Below are positions 7,745 to 18,744 of a stretch of 64,000 bases of DNA, in pieces. A program made the translations under genes and the position numbers. The notes under the pieces are model-generated. The model did not search any database and was not told the DNA's origin. It saw only the letters and a list, made by a program, of their open reading frames with translations. Within the stretch, counting starts at the first letter, position 1, and the number at the start of each line of letters is the position of its first letter. This DNA comes from Lentisphaerota bacterium (lineage in GTDB: Bacteria; Verrucomicrobiota; Kiritimatiellia; UBA8416; JAIOPI01), in NCBI GenBank assembly GCA_021413965.1, contig JAIOPI010000027.1:1-64000 (forward strand), read 5' to 3'.

Positions 7745-10108
7745 ATGGTCAAGCACAGCCAATTCGTGCGCGCCTGGGTCGTGGGAACGTTCTGCCTGTG
7801 GATGATGGCCGGCAGCGCGGCCTGCGGCAAGTCCGCCACCCCCGAGCCTGCCTACGCGAATATCTGCGAGCGCCTGGCGGAACGCCTGCCGCGCGTCCAC
7901 CTCCTGCACCTGGAAATGGGCGACCTGATCTCCAGCCGGGCCTGGACCAACATGCTGGCGTCCTTCGACTATGAACGGCTGTACTTCCTGCAGTCGGATG
8001 TCGACCAGTTTCGCAAGCGCGAAACCACGCTCGACGACGACTTGAAGAGCGGCGACATGTCGTTTGCCATCGAGATGTCCGACGTCTTTCAAGTCCGCCT
8101 CAGCAACCGTGTGGACTTTGTCGCCAAGCTGCTGCAGACGGGGTTCGACTGGACCCAGAACGAAAGTTACGTCTGGGAGCGCAAGGACGCCGCCTGGGCC
8201 GCCAACGAGGCGGAGTGGGATGACCTGTGGCGGCGTCGCATCAAGAACGAATACCTGCGCCTCATGATCGGTCGCGAACTGGAAGCTCGAACCAATGCGA
8301 CCGCGGCCGCCGTCCTCACCAACCAAACCGTGCACACGACCCTGCCGCGCGACATGACGGTGGAGGTCCTGGATGGGGATGCGAGTGCGACGGCGCACCG
8401 GGAACCCGTGGTTGAGGTCGCGACCCACGTTGAGGCCGTGACCAACGGGTTGGTGTCGAATGTCGTCGCCGAGTTGCAGGAGACGGCCACCAACGCCAGC
8501 AGCGCCACCCCCGCGACCAACGTCGTGGTGGTCAAGCCGCCGGAACCGATCGAGACCGTTCTGTTGCGCCGCTACCAGCAGGCCCAGATCGTCGTGGACG
8601 ACAGCGATGCCGAACAGTTGCTGCAGCGGTATCTGACCGCCTTCACACAGGCGTACGATCCGCACTCGACCTACTTCACCCCCAGCGCGATGCGCGATTT
8701 TGAAATCGAAATGAATCTTGCGCTCTTCGGCATCGGGGCCCTGCTGAGCGCCGAGGATGGCGCCGCCAAGATCGTGCGCCTCATCCCCGGCGGACCGGCA
8801 GACCGCGACACGCGGGATAAGCGCCTGCAACCCGGGGACAAGATCATCGCCGTGGCCCAGGACCAGGGGGAAACCGTGGACGTGCTGCACTGGCCGCTGC
8901 ACAAGATCGTGTCCCTGATTCGCGGCGAAAAGGGCACGCGCGTGGTACTGACCGTCATTCCGGCTTCCGATCCGAGCGGGACCGTGACCAAGACCGTCGA
9001 CCTCGTGCGGGATGAAGTGAAGCTGGAAGACCAGGCCGCGAGCGGCAAGGTGCACAGCGCGGTCGGGTCGGACGGCAAGTCGCACAAGCTGGGCGTCGTC
9101 CATCTGCCCACGTTCTACGGCAGCATGGGGGTGCGCTCACCGGACGAGCCCGGTTTCCGCAGCGCCGTGTACGACGTGGTCAAGATCCTGAACTCCTTCA
9201 AGACCCAGCAGGTCGAAGGCGTCATCCTGGATTTGCGCGGCAACGGCGGCGGGGCGCTGGTGGAGGCGATCGATATGACCGGCCTGTTCATCCGGCGCGG
9301 GCCGACCGTGCAGGTCAAGGAGCGCTTTGTCACCCGGCCGCTCGACGATGAAGATCCCCGCATCTACTACGAGGGGCCGCTGGTGGTGCTGGTGAATCGC
9401 CTGAGCGCATCGGCCTCGGAAATTGTGGCGGGCGCCCTCCAGGACTACGGGCGCGCCCTGATCGTCGGCGACTCCAAGACCCACGGGAAGGGCACGGTGC
9501 AGTCGGTGATCAACCTGGATCACGACGACTCGCTGGGGCAACTCAAGGTGACCACGGCCAGCTACATCCGCATCACCGGCGCGTCGACGCAGAAGCAGGG
9601 CGTCGTGCCGGACATCGTGGTTCCGTCGCCCTGGGATTTCATGGACACGGGCGAGGAATTTCTGCCGAATGCGATTCCGTTCACGCTGGAGCGTTCGGCG
9701 AGTTTCAGGCCGGTGGCGGATTTGAACACGGTCATCCCGCAGTTGCGTGAGCAGTCCGAGCAGCGGCGCCGGCAGAATGCGCAGTTCCAGGCCTACGCAC
9801 GCCTGCTGGAACGCATTGCGCAGATGAACGACACCCACGAGTTGACGCTCAAGCTGGACGACCGCCGCCAGCAGGCGGAAGCCGAGCAGGAGCTCACGGA
9901 ATTGCAGGAACGCCTGGCCGCAGATCAGGATGATGGTGCAGAGGGAGATAAGGATCCGGACGCGTCGGACATCGTGCTGTCGGAAGGGCTGTCCATCCTG
10001 GCCGATTTCATCACGGTGCAGCAGCCGGCGGTGGCCGACCGGTCCGCCCCGACGGTGTTTCAACTGGGGCCGGGTGCCTTTGTTCACGAAGCAGGGAGTA
10101 AGCCGTGA
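7745..10108 (+). CDS. prc: Tail-specific carboxy-terminal protease Prc/Tsp (peptidase S41)
   Basis: A 787-residue periplasmic serine protease that degrades or trims proteins from their C-termini. It has a signal peptide (hydrophobic to about residue 27, with Cys at AAC, so lipoprotein processing is conceivable), the N-terminal Tsp helical domain, a PDZ domain (LFGIGALLS... LQPGDKIIAVAQ) and the S41 core with LDLRGNGGG, NRLSASASEIVAGALQDYG (catalytic Ser) and THGKGTVQ (catalytic Lys). The C-terminal DUF3340-like helical part is present. Between the N-domain and PDZ is a low-complexity Thr/Ala/Val/Asn-rich insertion (about residues 185-270). The start at 7745 is the first ATG after the upstream terminator. 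Its stop overlaps dapF by GTGA. Confidence 0.93.
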   Translation: MVKHSQFVRAWVVGTFCLWMMAGSAACGKSATPEPAYANICERLAERLPRVHLLHLEMGDLISSRAWTNMLASFDYERLYFLQSDVDQFRKRETTLDDDLKSGDMSFAIEMSDVFQVRLSNRVDFVAKLLQTGFDWTQNESYVWERKDAAWAANEAEWDDLWRRRIKNEYLRLMIGRELEARTNATAAAVLTNQTVHTTLPRDMTVEVLDGDASATAHREPVVEVATHVEAVTNGLVSNVVAELQETATNASSATPATNVVVVKPPEPIETVLLRRYQQAQIVVDDSDAEQLLQRYLTAFTQAYDPHSTYFTPSAMRDFEIEMNLALFGIGALLSAEDGAAKIVRLIPGGPADRDTRDKRLQPGDKIIAVAQDQGETVDVLHWPLHKIVSLIRGEKGTRVVLTVIPASDPSGTVTKTVDLVRDEVKLEDQAASGKVHSAVGSDGKSHKLGVVHLPTFYGSMGVRSPDEPGFRSAVYDVVKILNSFKTQQVEGVILDLRGNGGGALVEAIDMTGLFIRRGPTVQVKERFVTRPLDDEDPRIYYEGPLVVLVNRLSASASEIVAGALQDYGRALIVGDSKTHGKGTVQSVINLDHDDSLGQLKVTTASYIRITGASTQKQGVVPDIVVPSPWDFMDTGEEFLPNAIPFTLERSASFRPVADLNTVIPQLREQSEQRRRQNAQFQAYARLLERIAQMNDTHELTLKLDDRRQQAEAEQELTELQERLAADQDDGAEGDKDPDASDIVLSEGLSILADFITVQQPAVADRSAPTVFQLGPGAFVHEAGSKP

Positions 10109-10917
10109 AGATTCCTTTCTGGAAGATGCATGGGGCGAGCAACGATTTCATCCTGGTGGATGATCGCGCCGGGACGTTTCCGGCGGCGGATCGCGCGTGG
10201 CTGGCCGGCCTGGGCCAGCGCCGGACGGGCATCGGATCCGAAGGCATCATTCTGATTCAACCGTCGGCGACGGCCCATTTCCGCATGCGGTTTTTCAACC
10301 CGGACGGTTCCGAAGTCGAAATGTGCGGCAACGGCGCGCGCTGCGTGGCGCGGCTGGCCCACGAGATCGGCGCCGCGCCATCCCGGATGACGATCGACAC
10401 GGTGGCGGGCCAGTTGCAGGCCGAGGTGGCCGGCGAGACGGTGCGGCTGGCAATGACCGCGCCGGCGGATTGGCGCCTCAACCGCACGCTGGTCGTGGAG
10501 GGCGAGACGCTGCGCTACGGGTTCGTCAACAGCGGCGTCCCGCACGTGGTCGTTGAGGTGGCCGATCTGGCCGCCTGCCCCGTCGTGCGCTGGGGGCGCG
10601 CCATTCGGCGCCACGCGGACTTTGCCCCGGCCGGAACGAACGCGAATTTCATTTCGGTCACGGGGCCTTCCGCCCTGCGCATCCGCACTTACGAGCGCGG
10701 CGTGGAGGATGAAACACTGGCGTGCGGCACGGGCATTGTGGCGGCGGCCCTGGTGGCCGCGCGGCACGGGCGCGTGCAGCCGCCGGTGGCTGTCACAGCG
10801 GCCAGCGGCGATGTTCTGCGCGTGGAATTCCAGCTCATGTCGGACGGTGCCCGGAATGTGATTCTCGAGGGGCCGGCGGTACACGTCTTCCGCGGCGAAA
10901 TGGAATACGGGAACTGA
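10105..10917 (+). CDS. dapF: Diaminopimelate epimerase
   Basis: A 270-residue cytoplasmic enzyme converting LL- to meso-diaminopimelate for lysine and peptidoglycan synthesis. The two catalytic cysteines are visible: Cys74 in MCGNGARC and Cys207 in LACGTGI, in the usual spacing. The N-terminal KMHGASNDFILVDD motif is typical. The start is GTG at 10105, overlapping the prc stop as GTGA, with GGGAG at 10094-10098, so it is translationally coupled to the protease gene. Meso-diaminopimelate synthesis agrees with a peptidoglycan-bearing diderm. Confidence 0.95.
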   Translation: MKIPFWKMHGASNDFILVDDRAGTFPAADRAWLAGLGQRRTGIGSEGIILIQPSATAHFRMRFFNPDGSEVEMCGNGARCVARLAHEIGAAPSRMTIDTVAGQLQAEVAGETVRLAMTAPADWRLNRTLVVEGETLRYGFVNSGVPHVVVEVADLAACPVVRWGRAIRRHADFAPAGTNANFISVTGPSALRIRTYERGVEDETLACGTGIVAAALVAARHGRVQPPVAVTAASGDVLRVEFQLMSDGARNVILEGPAVHVFRGEMEYGN

Positions 10918-11001
10918 AGCCAGGGTGGGCGCAGGGACCTCGACTGCGCGTCATCCGCAACGTCCCCTTGGCTGTTCCTGCCTGAATCTTGCGGGGTATT
11001 C

Positions 11002-11775
11002 ATGAAGATCGCCACTTTCAACGCCAACTCCATTCGCAGCCGCATGCCCATCGTGATTGATTGGCTGCAGCTCCATCAGCCTGATGTGCTTTGCATTCAG
11101 GAAACCAAGGTCGAGGATGCGTTCTTTCCGGCCGATCCCATCCGCGCCGCCGGGTACGAGGTCGTCTTCCGCGGGCAGAAGTCGTACAACGGCGTGGCGT
11201 TGTTGAGCAAGACCGCGGCGTCGGACGTCACGTTCGGGCTCGACGATGGCGGGCCCCCGGATGACACGCGGCTCATGGCCGCCACGGTGGGCGGGGTGCG
11301 CATCCTCAATACCTACGTGCCGCAGGGGCGCGAGATCGACCACCCGATGTTTCAATACAAGCAGGAGTGGTTCAAGCGCCTGAGCGCCTACTTCAGCCGG
11401 CACTTCACCCCCGACTCGCCCCTCGTGTGGGTGGGGGACCTGAACGTGGCCCCGACGCCGCTGGACGTGCACAATCCCGAGGACCAGGCGAACCACGTCT
11501 GCTACCACGAATCGATCCGGCGCCTCTATGCGGAGACCCTGGCCTGGGGATTCGAGGATGTCTTCCGCCGCCATCATCCGGAGCCGGGCCTGTTCAGTTT
11601 CTTCGATTACCGCACGCCCAATGCCGCCAAGCGCAAGATGGGCTGGCGCATCGACCATATCCTGGCGCCCCCGACGCTCGCGGCGGCTTCCAGCCGTGCG
11701 TGGATCGACCTGGAGCCGCGCCTGCGCGAAAAGCCCTCCGACCACACGTTCGTGGTGGCGGAATTCAACGTGTGA
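11002..11775 (+). CDS. xth: Exodeoxyribonuclease III / AP endonuclease
   Basis: A 257-residue member of the exonuclease III (endonuclease/exonuclease/phosphatase) family, acting in base-excision DNA repair by cutting at abasic sites and removing 3' blocks. Key motifs are ATFNANSIRSR at the start, CIQETKVED near residues 32-40, YVPQG, VGDLNVAP, RIDHILAP and the C-terminal SDHTFVVAEF with the catalytic Asp-His. Length matches XthA. It stands 84 bases after dapF with no clear promoter in between and may be in the same transcript. Confidence 0.94.
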   Translation: MKIATFNANSIRSRMPIVIDWLQLHQPDVLCIQETKVEDAFFPADPIRAAGYEVVFRGQKSYNGVALLSKTAASDVTFGLDDGGPPDDTRLMAATVGGVRILNTYVPQGREIDHPMFQYKQEWFKRLSAYFSRHFTPDSPLVWVGDLNVAPTPLDVHNPEDQANHVCYHESIRRLYAETLAWGFEDVFRRHHPEPGLFSFFDYRTPNAAKRKMGWRIDHILAPPTLAAASSRAWIDLEPRLREKPSDHTFVVAEFNV

Positions 11776-11777
11776 GG

Positions 11778-11803
11778 GGCGGGACGCCTCGCCCCACCTC
11801 GGG
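11778..11803 (+). repeat. Dispersed repeat family B, copy 1
   Basis: A 26-base GC-rich core reading ggcgggacgcctcgccc then cacctcggg follows the xth stop. Related copies occur at 13455-13484, 29569-29639 and, mostly in the opposite sense, 47635-47693. This copy is a single arm rather than a full palindrome. Confidence 0.6.
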
Positions 11804-11836
11804 CACGAACGCGATCATCGACGTCGACAGTCGGGG

Positions 11837-13345
11837 TCAGCCGCACAGCGCCGTGAGGCGCGCGTACGCGCGCTCCCATCCTTCCCGCTGTGCCTGCGGT
11901 TCGAAGCGCTTGATGGGGAACGCGGCGCGGATAATGGGCTGGGCCTCGGCAAGCTGCCGCAGCGCGCCCAATCCCAGCGCCTGCACCATGAAGTTACCAA
12001 CGGCGGTGGCCTCTTCCGGGCCGGCGAGCACGGGTAATCCCAGCGCGTCCGCTGTGAACTGGTTCAGCAGGGCGTTGCGGCTGCCGCCACCCACAATGTG
12101 CACGACCCGGCTGTGGGTGTTTGACACGGCGCAGACCTGCTCGTTGACGCGGCGATACTTCAGCGCCAAGCTTTCATAGACCGTGCGCAGAAACGCCCCG
12201 CGCGTGGCGGGCGGCGCCTGGCGAGTCCGCCGGCAGTAATCGGCAATGGCAGTTTCCATGTTGGCCGGGTTGTAGAAACCGGCATCATCGGGGTCGATCA
12301 GCGCCGTGAAGGCGGGGGCGTGGGTGGCCTGCGCGGTGAGTTCGTCCCAAGGTTTTTCCCGCCCGTCCGCCACGGCCCAGGCGCGCCGGAGTTCCTGTAC
12401 GATCCACGTTCCCATGCAGTTCTTCAGCAGTCGGATATTGCCGACCCCGCCCTCGTTGCTGATGTTCACCTGCATCGCCGCCTCGTTGGTGATGGGGGCG
12501 GGCACGAGCTTGCCGACCAGCGACCACGTCCCGGAACTGATGATCAGAGCCTCGTCGGGATTCTGCACGGGCGCCGCGGCAAAGGCGCAGGCCGTATCGT
12601 GCGCGGCGGCGGCCACCACCATGGCGCGATTCAGTCCGACCGCCGCCGCAAGCGGGGCGCGCAGCTCGCCGAGGCGCGTGCCCGGCGGCACGATGGGCGG
12701 CAGCAGGTCCGCGGGAATGCCCAACGCGTCCAACAGTTCGTCCGACCAGACGCGGCGCTTGGCATCCATGAGCTGCGACACGCTCGCCCAGGACGCATCC
12801 ACCGCGGGATTGCCGCACAGGTAATAGTGAAAGACCGCGGGTACCGGCAGAAAGCGGCAGCCGGGGCGAAGCAGGTCCGGGCGGTTCTCCACCAGCCAGA
12901 GCAGTTGATTGCTGAGGTTGAAGGGTTGGAAATGGATGCCGGTGATGCCGTAGAGCCGGCGCGGATCGACGCGCTGCTTGACCCGCTCGATCATGCCGTC
13001 CAGGCGGTGGTCGCGGTAGCAGAACATCCGGCCGAGGACGTCGCCGTCCGGGCTGAGGAGCTGGCCGTCGGCGCCCCAGGTGTCGACGCCGATGGCGTCC
13101 AGCCGGTCTGCCACGTCGCGCCGGTACGTGCGCAGTCCCGTGAGGATGTTCTGGTAGAGCAGGACGTCATCCCAGCAGGTCCGTTCGGTTTCGCGGCCCG
13201 TGCGGTCGGCCTGGTAGAACGAGACACCCTCGTGCGCGAAGCGGTGCACCTCCTGCATGGCGAAGGACTGGCCGTCGAGGGTGGCGGCAAAGCACTTGCC
13301 GCCGGAGGCTCCGAGATCGATGGCAAAGAGGCGGATCGGCGTCAT
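11837..13345 (-). CDS. Rhamnulokinase-type FGGY sugar kinase
   Basis: A 502-residue FGGY carbohydrate kinase most similar in motif content to rhamnulokinase, which phosphorylates L-rhamnulose at C1. Visible features are the N-terminal phosphate loop FAIDLGASGGKCF, IGVDTWGADGQLL, CYRDHR, the GSxTH-like AAAHDTACAFAA segment, ISSGTWSLVG, and MQVNISNEGGVGNIRLLKN. The start at 13345 is supported by AAAGGGA just upstream; an earlier in-frame codon at 13402 lacks one. No isomerase or aldolase of the pathway is adjacent, so the substrate (rhamnulose, fuculose or a related ketose) is inferred. Copies of repeat family B flank the gene on both sides. Confidence 0.85.
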   Translation of the reverse strand: MTPIRLFAIDLGASGGKCFAATLDGQSFAMQEVHRFAHEGVSFYQADRTGRETERTCWDDVLLYQNILTGLRTYRRDVADRLDAIGVDTWGADGQLLSPDGDVLGRMFCYRDHRLDGMIERVKQRVDPRRLYGITGIHFQPFNLSNQLLWLVENRPDLLRPGCRFLPVPAVFHYYLCGNPAVDASWASVSQLMDAKRRVWSDELLDALGIPADLLPPIVPPGTRLGELRAPLAAAVGLNRAMVVAAAAHDTACAFAAAPVQNPDEALIISSGTWSLVGKLVPAPITNEAAMQVNISNEGGVGNIRLLKNCMGTWIVQELRRAWAVADGREKPWDELTAQATHAPAFTALIDPDDAGFYNPANMETAIADYCRRTRQAPPATRGAFLRTVYESLALKYRRVNEQVCAVSNTHSRVVHIVGGGSRNALLNQFTADALGLPVLAGPEEATAVGNFMVQALGLGALRQLAEAQPIIRAAFPIKRFEPQAQREGWERAYARLTALCG

Positions 13346-13454
13346 AGCAGGGTCCCTTTCCCGAACGGGCGTCAAGCAACGCGGTGATCCATAGCAAGTC
13401 ATACTCCGCCGCGGGCGTCAAGGCGCGGCCGCCGTCGGAGATTCCGCCGGGCGC

Positions 13455-13484
13455 GGCTCGGCGGGGCGCCTCGCCCCACCTCGG
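13455..13484 (+). repeat. Dispersed repeat family B, copy 2
   Basis: A 30-base copy beginning ggctcggcggggcgcc and ending cgccccacctcgg, lying between the asnS stop and the start of the kinase gene. It shares the gcctcgccccacctcgg core with the copy after xth. Confidence 0.6.
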
Positions 13485-13513
13485 CATCGCCAGCGGGCAC
13501 GGTGAGGCCGGGA

Positions 13514-15013
<1,500 letters not shown>

Positions 15014-15016
15014 GGG

Positions 15017-16915
15017 TCAGGCGCGCACCATTAACTCGCCGAGAAGGCGCACAAAACGCGCGGGGTCCTTGAGCGCCGACCCCTCCTGGAGCAGGGCCTG
15101 TCCGTGCAGCAGTTCCACATATTCCTTCAGGCGGGGGCTGTTGGCGTCCTCCGCATACAGGGCCTCGATGCGCGAGACCAGCGGATGCGTGGGATTCAAT
15201 TCCAAAATGCGTTTGGCCTTGGGCGCCTCCTGATTCATGGCCTTCATCAGGCGCTCCATGGAGGGGCTCATGCCGTGCGCGTCAGTCACGAGGCAGCAGG
15301 CAGAGTCCGTCAGGCGCGACGAGAACCGCACGGACTGGATGTCGGCGTCCAGGTCCTCCTGGATGCGCTTGAGCAGCGCGCTGTGCTTCTCGGCTTCCGC
15401 CTTGGGTTCTTCCACGCCGTCGAGCGTCAAGTCTCCGCGGTCAATGGCGTGCAGCGGCTTGCCATCGTAGTCGCGCATCTGCTCGGCGACCCACTCGTCG
15501 ATCGGGTCCACCCAGAACAGCACTTCTCGATCCTGCTTGCGGAAGACTTCCAGGTGCGGTGAGTGCAGGGCCATCTCCACGCTGTCGGCGCTCAGCCAGT
15601 AGATGTCCTTCTGCCCCTGGGGCATGCGCTCCACGTACTGGCGCAGCGTGATCGTGTCCGCGCCTGACGTCTTGCTGGTCGGGTAGAGCAGGAGGTCCTT
15701 GAGCTTGTCCGCGTTCTCGAAGTCGGCCGCCAGGCCTTCCTTGAGCACCTTGCCAAACTGGACAAAGAACTTGCGGTAGTCGTCCGGGCGTTTATCCAGC
15801 ATGTCGCGCAGGACTCCCAGGACCTTGCCGACGAGGTTTTTCCGGATCTGGCGCGGGATGGCGTCGTCCTGCAGCATTTCGCGCGAAACGTTGAGGGGCA
15901 GATCGCTCGAGTCCACGACGCCCTTGATGAAGCGCAGGTATTCCGGCAGCAACTCCTGGCAGTCGTCGTTGATGAAGACATTCTTCACATACAGGTGCAG
16001 CCCGCGCTTGCGGTCACGCATGAACAGATCGAAAGGCGCCTGGGCGGGCACGTAGAGCAGGGCGCGAAACTCGGTACCGCCTTCGACGGCGAAGTGGATG
16101 GTTTCCAGCGGCGCGTGGTGGTCGTGGCTGATGTGCGTGTAGAACTCGTTGTATTCCTCGGGCGTCACCTGCTTGCGGTCGCGCCGCCAGATGGCCTTCA
16201 TGGAGTTCAGCGGCTTGCCGTCGTCGTCATCCGCCTCATCGTCCGGCTTTTCGTCCTTCTTGGCCTCTGCCGCGGGGGCGGGCTTATCGAGCAGGATCGG
16301 ATAGACGATGTAGTCCGAGTACGACTTGACGATCTGGCGCAGGCGCCACTCGTCGAGGAATTCGTCCATGCCGTCGCGCAGGTGCAGGGTGATTTCGGTG
16401 CCACGGTCGGCCTTGTCTGCGTCTTCCAGCGTGTAGTCGCCGGTGCCGTCCGAGACCCAGCGCACGGCGTTGTGTCCCTGGCCGGCTCGGCGCGTGACGA
16501 GGGTGACGCGGTCGGCGACCATGAAGGACGCGTAGAATCCGACGCCGAACTGCCCGATGAGTTCCACGTCGGCGGCGCCGGGCTGTTCGCGAATCTGCTC
16601 GAGGAATTTGCGCGAGCCGGAGTTGGCGATGGTGCCGATGTTCTGCTCCACCTCGTCCGCGGTCATGCCGATGCCGTTGTCGCGCAGCGTGAGCGTGCGC
16701 GCCTCCTTGTCGATGGACAGGTGGATGCCGAGGGTCTCGCCGGCCTCGACCAGGTCCGGGCTGGTGAGGGCTTCGAACTTGGCGCGGTCAATGGCATCGG
16801 AGGCGTTGGAGATCAACTCGCGCAGAAAGATCTCTTTCTTCGAATAGAGCGAGTGGATGACGAGGTCCAGCAACTGCTGCACTTCGGTTTTGAAACGGCG
16901 CGTCTTCTTGGACAT
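15017..16915 (-). CDS. htpG: Molecular chaperone HtpG (Hsp90)
   Basis: A 632-residue bacterial Hsp90. The N-terminal GHKL ATPase domain shows LISNASDAIDRAKF, LRDNGIGMTADEV and GQFGVGFYASFM. A charged linker rich in Asp, Glu and Lys follows (about residues 215-240), then the middle domain with the catalytic-Arg region LPLNVSREMLQDD and the C-terminal dimerisation domain. A strong ribosome-binding site (AAAGGAG) precedes the start, and a sigma-70-type promoter lies about 60 bases further upstream. It is followed within 3 bases by asnS. Confidence 0.96.
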   Translation of the reverse strand: MSKKTRRFKTEVQQLLDLVIHSLYSKKEIFLRELISNASDAIDRAKFEALTSPDLVEAGETLGIHLSIDKEARTLTLRDNGIGMTADEVEQNIGTIANSGSRKFLEQIREQPGAADVELIGQFGVGFYASFMVADRVTLVTRRAGQGHNAVRWVSDGTGDYTLEDADKADRGTEITLHLRDGMDEFLDEWRLRQIVKSYSDYIVYPILLDKPAPAAEAKKDEKPDDEADDDDGKPLNSMKAIWRRDRKQVTPEEYNEFYTHISHDHHAPLETIHFAVEGGTEFRALLYVPAQAPFDLFMRDRKRGLHLYVKNVFINDDCQELLPEYLRFIKGVVDSSDLPLNVSREMLQDDAIPRQIRKNLVGKVLGVLRDMLDKRPDDYRKFFVQFGKVLKEGLAADFENADKLKDLLLYPTSKTSGADTITLRQYVERMPQGQKDIYWLSADSVEMALHSPHLEVFRKQDREVLFWVDPIDEWVAEQMRDYDGKPLHAIDRGDLTLDGVEEPKAEAEKHSALLKRIQEDLDADIQSVRFSSRLTDSACCLVTDAHGMSPSMERLMKAMNQEAPKAKRILELNPTHPLVSRIEALYAEDANSPRLKEYVELLHGQALLQEGSALKDPARFVRLLGELMVRA

Positions 16916-16983
16916 GACTGAGCTCCTTTTGCATCCTGCACCCGGTTCGGTGGCGCTGCTCTGGGCCGGGGGATTGGCCGGTG

Positions 16984-17013
16984 ATTAAAGGGATGCCGGC
17001 CGTCACTTGTCAA
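16984..17013 (-). promoter_or_regulatory. Promoter of the htpG-asnS operon
   Basis: Read on the minus strand, TTGACA (17013-17008) and TTTAAT (16989-16984) are separated by 18 bases, a near-consensus housekeeping promoter. Transcription would begin about 60 bases before the htpG start. No CIRCE-like inverted repeat was seen. Confidence 0.65.
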
Positions 17014-17235
17014 TGGCAATTGCGGGTGGCTGACCGGCTCACGTATTGCCAAGGGATGGCGGCTTTGGTCGGATTCGCCACGGAGGCACAAAGACGTGGA
17101 GCGGACAGACCCACGGCGTGCGCACCTTGACCCGGGGGATGGGCTTCCGTAGGCTTGCAGGGTGATGCTGGCGCGGGGGGCGTTATAACGCATGCCAAAG
17201 CGCTGCGTGCTGGCGGAGCGCTCGTCGCAGAGCGA
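17014..17235. other. Gap between the htpG promoter and tRNA-Leu
   Basis: No gene is supported here. A partial match to the repeat-A style (cacggaggcacaaagacg near 17079) is visible without a matching second arm. The rest looks like unremarkable intergenic sequence. Confidence 0.4.
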
Positions 17236-17321
17236 GCCTGGGTGGTGGAATGGCATACACAACGGACTTAAAATCCGTTGCCCGCAAGGGCATGAGGGTT
17301 CGACCCCCTCCCCAGGCACCA
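17236..17321 (+). tRNA. tRNA-Leu (anticodon UAA)
   Basis: The acceptor stem gcctggg (17236-17242) pairs with cccaggc (17311-17317); the discriminator A and an encoded CCA follow (17318-17321). The anticodon stem acgga/tccgt (62-66 and 74-78 of 17200) holds a seven-base loop with anticodon TAA at 17269-17271. A long variable arm (cccgcaaggg) marks a class II tRNA, and the T arm carries ggttcga. All parts agree with tRNA-Leu reading UUA/UUG codons. Confidence 0.96.
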
Positions 17322-17363
17322 GTTGAAGAGGCCCATATTGGGCAGTGAAGCGGGCCGGGATGG

Positions 17364-18266
17364 ATGATGAAGACGATCCGTGACATACGGTTGCTGCTGG
17401 CCGGCCTGCTGCTGGCGTGGGCGGCGGGGCAGGCGCCGGCGCAGACCAACGCGAGCACCGACGCGCGGCACATGTTGTGGGTGGTGTCGGGGGCCAGCAA
17501 CACGGTTTATCTCGAAGGGTCCATTCACCTGTTGAAGCCCGAGCACTATCCGCTGCCGGAACCCATGGAGCAGGCCTACCGCGACAGCCAGACGCTCGTC
17601 ACGGAAGTGGATCTGGCCGCCATGCGGACGCCGGACGTGCAACTCAGTCTCCTCGCGCGCGGACGTCTGCCCGACGGTCAGACGCTGCGCGACGTCCTCA
17701 GCCCGGACCTCTATGCGGACGCGTCACGTCGGCTGGGAATCATGACGCTCACGATCGACGCCTTTCAAACCTTCAAACCGTGGCTGCTGGCCATGACGAT
17801 GACCATGATCAACATGCAGACACTAGGCTACAGCTCAGAGCATGGCGTCGATGCCTACTTCGACGCGCGTGCGCGCCAGGATGGCAAACCCGTTCTTGCG
17901 CTGGAGACGGTAGACGCGCAATTGGGCCTGTTTGACTCGCTTTCCGGGGCGGATGCCGACGCGCTGTTGCGCTACACCTTGCTGGAACTGGACACGATGG
18001 ATGCCGATCTCGGGCGCATGGTCGAGGCGTGGTCGCGCGGAGATTGTTCGGTTCTGCGTGCGATTCTGCTGGAAGGATTCGAATCATTTCCGCATCTTGA
18101 AAACAAACTTTTGACGAATCGAAATCACGCCTGGGTGTCGGTCATCGAACCGTTTTTGCACGATGACCAAAACTACCTGGTCGTGGTTGGAGCCGGACAC
18201 TTGCTGGGGCCGCAGAGCGTGGTGGCGCTGCTGCAGGCACGGGGCTACCGGGTCGAACAGCGTTAG
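17364..18266 (+). CDS. TraB/GumN family protein, exported
   Basis: A 300-residue member of the TraB/GumN (PF01963) group, a Tiki-like family of putative metalloproteases or erythromycin-esterase-like proteins. A signal peptide is visible (hydrophobic to about residue 26, ending APAQ). Family signatures are YLEGSIHLLKPEHYPLP near residues 51-67, the Glu in TEVDLAA, and the C-terminal VVVGAGHLLGPQSVV with its conserved GxGH. It probably acts in the periplasm on an unknown substrate. The start codon is one of two adjacent ATG codons with only weak purine-rich sequence upstream. It follows the tRNA gene by 42 bases. Confidence 0.85.
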   Translation: MMKTIRDIRLLLAGLLLAWAAGQAPAQTNASTDARHMLWVVSGASNTVYLEGSIHLLKPEHYPLPEPMEQAYRDSQTLVTEVDLAAMRTPDVQLSLLARGRLPDGQTLRDVLSPDLYADASRRLGIMTLTIDAFQTFKPWLLAMTMTMINMQTLGYSSEHGVDAYFDARARQDGKPVLALETVDAQLGLFDSLSGADADALLRYTLLELDTMDADLGRMVEAWSRGDCSVLRAILLEGFESFPHLENKLLTNRNHAWVSVIEPFLHDDQNYLVVVGAGHLLGPQSVVALLQARGYRVEQR

Positions 18267-18355
18267 CTCGGAACCGTACGGGGCGCCATGCCTCGACGTG
18301 GGACCAAGTCTGGTTTCGGAATTCCAACGCGCATATCCGAAGAGGGGGGCTGACC

Positions 18356-18715
18356 GTGCCGGAAAGACGTACAGCAGAGCGTGTCGAACTCAAAGCCAAA
18401 GTCCGGACCTTTCTTGTCAACCCGGAAGGCGGCGTGGTATCCGCCAAGCCCGAGTGCGTGGGGTGGACGCAGGACGTCTCCCTGGGTGGCATTCGGGTCG
18501 TTGCCCGCAAGCCGCTGCCGGTGCATGCGACGGTGGAGCTGGAGATAGACTGCAAGCATCCCGTCGAGTCCTGTCAGTTGCGTGGCCAGGTCGGCTGGCT
18601 GGCACAGGAAGGCAAGCACGGCTATCTGATCGGAATCTTCATCCGCGAAAGTTCGAAGGATCGGCTCGTGACGTGGCGCCGCATTCTGTCGCGGCGGGGA
18701 TTGGGTGCCGCCTAG
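18356..18715 (+). CDS. PilZ domain protein (first of a convergent pair)
   Basis: A 119-residue protein consisting of a single PilZ domain, the cyclic-di-GMP binding fold. The two halves of the ligand motif are present: RRTAERVELKAK at the N-terminus (RxxxR) and DVSLGGIRV near residues 40-48 (the D/NxSxxG element). It has no output domain, so it would act by binding a partner. The start is GTG at 18356, preceded by an AGAGGGGGG purine run. A second PilZ gene converges on it 30 bases downstream. Confidence 0.88.
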   Translation: MPERRTAERVELKAKVRTFLVNPEGGVVSAKPECVGWTQDVSLGGIRVVARKPLPVHATVELEIDCKHPVESCQLRGQVGWLAQEGKHGYLIGIFIRESSKDRLVTWRRILSRRGLGAA

Positions 18716-18744
18716 GCCACGATGCGGGCGGCGGATCGGCCCGT

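Noticed and set aside
17268-17642. Open frame opposite the tRNA and TraB/GumN gene.
   Set aside because: It overlaps tRNA-Leu and the antisense of a recognised gene, with no motif.
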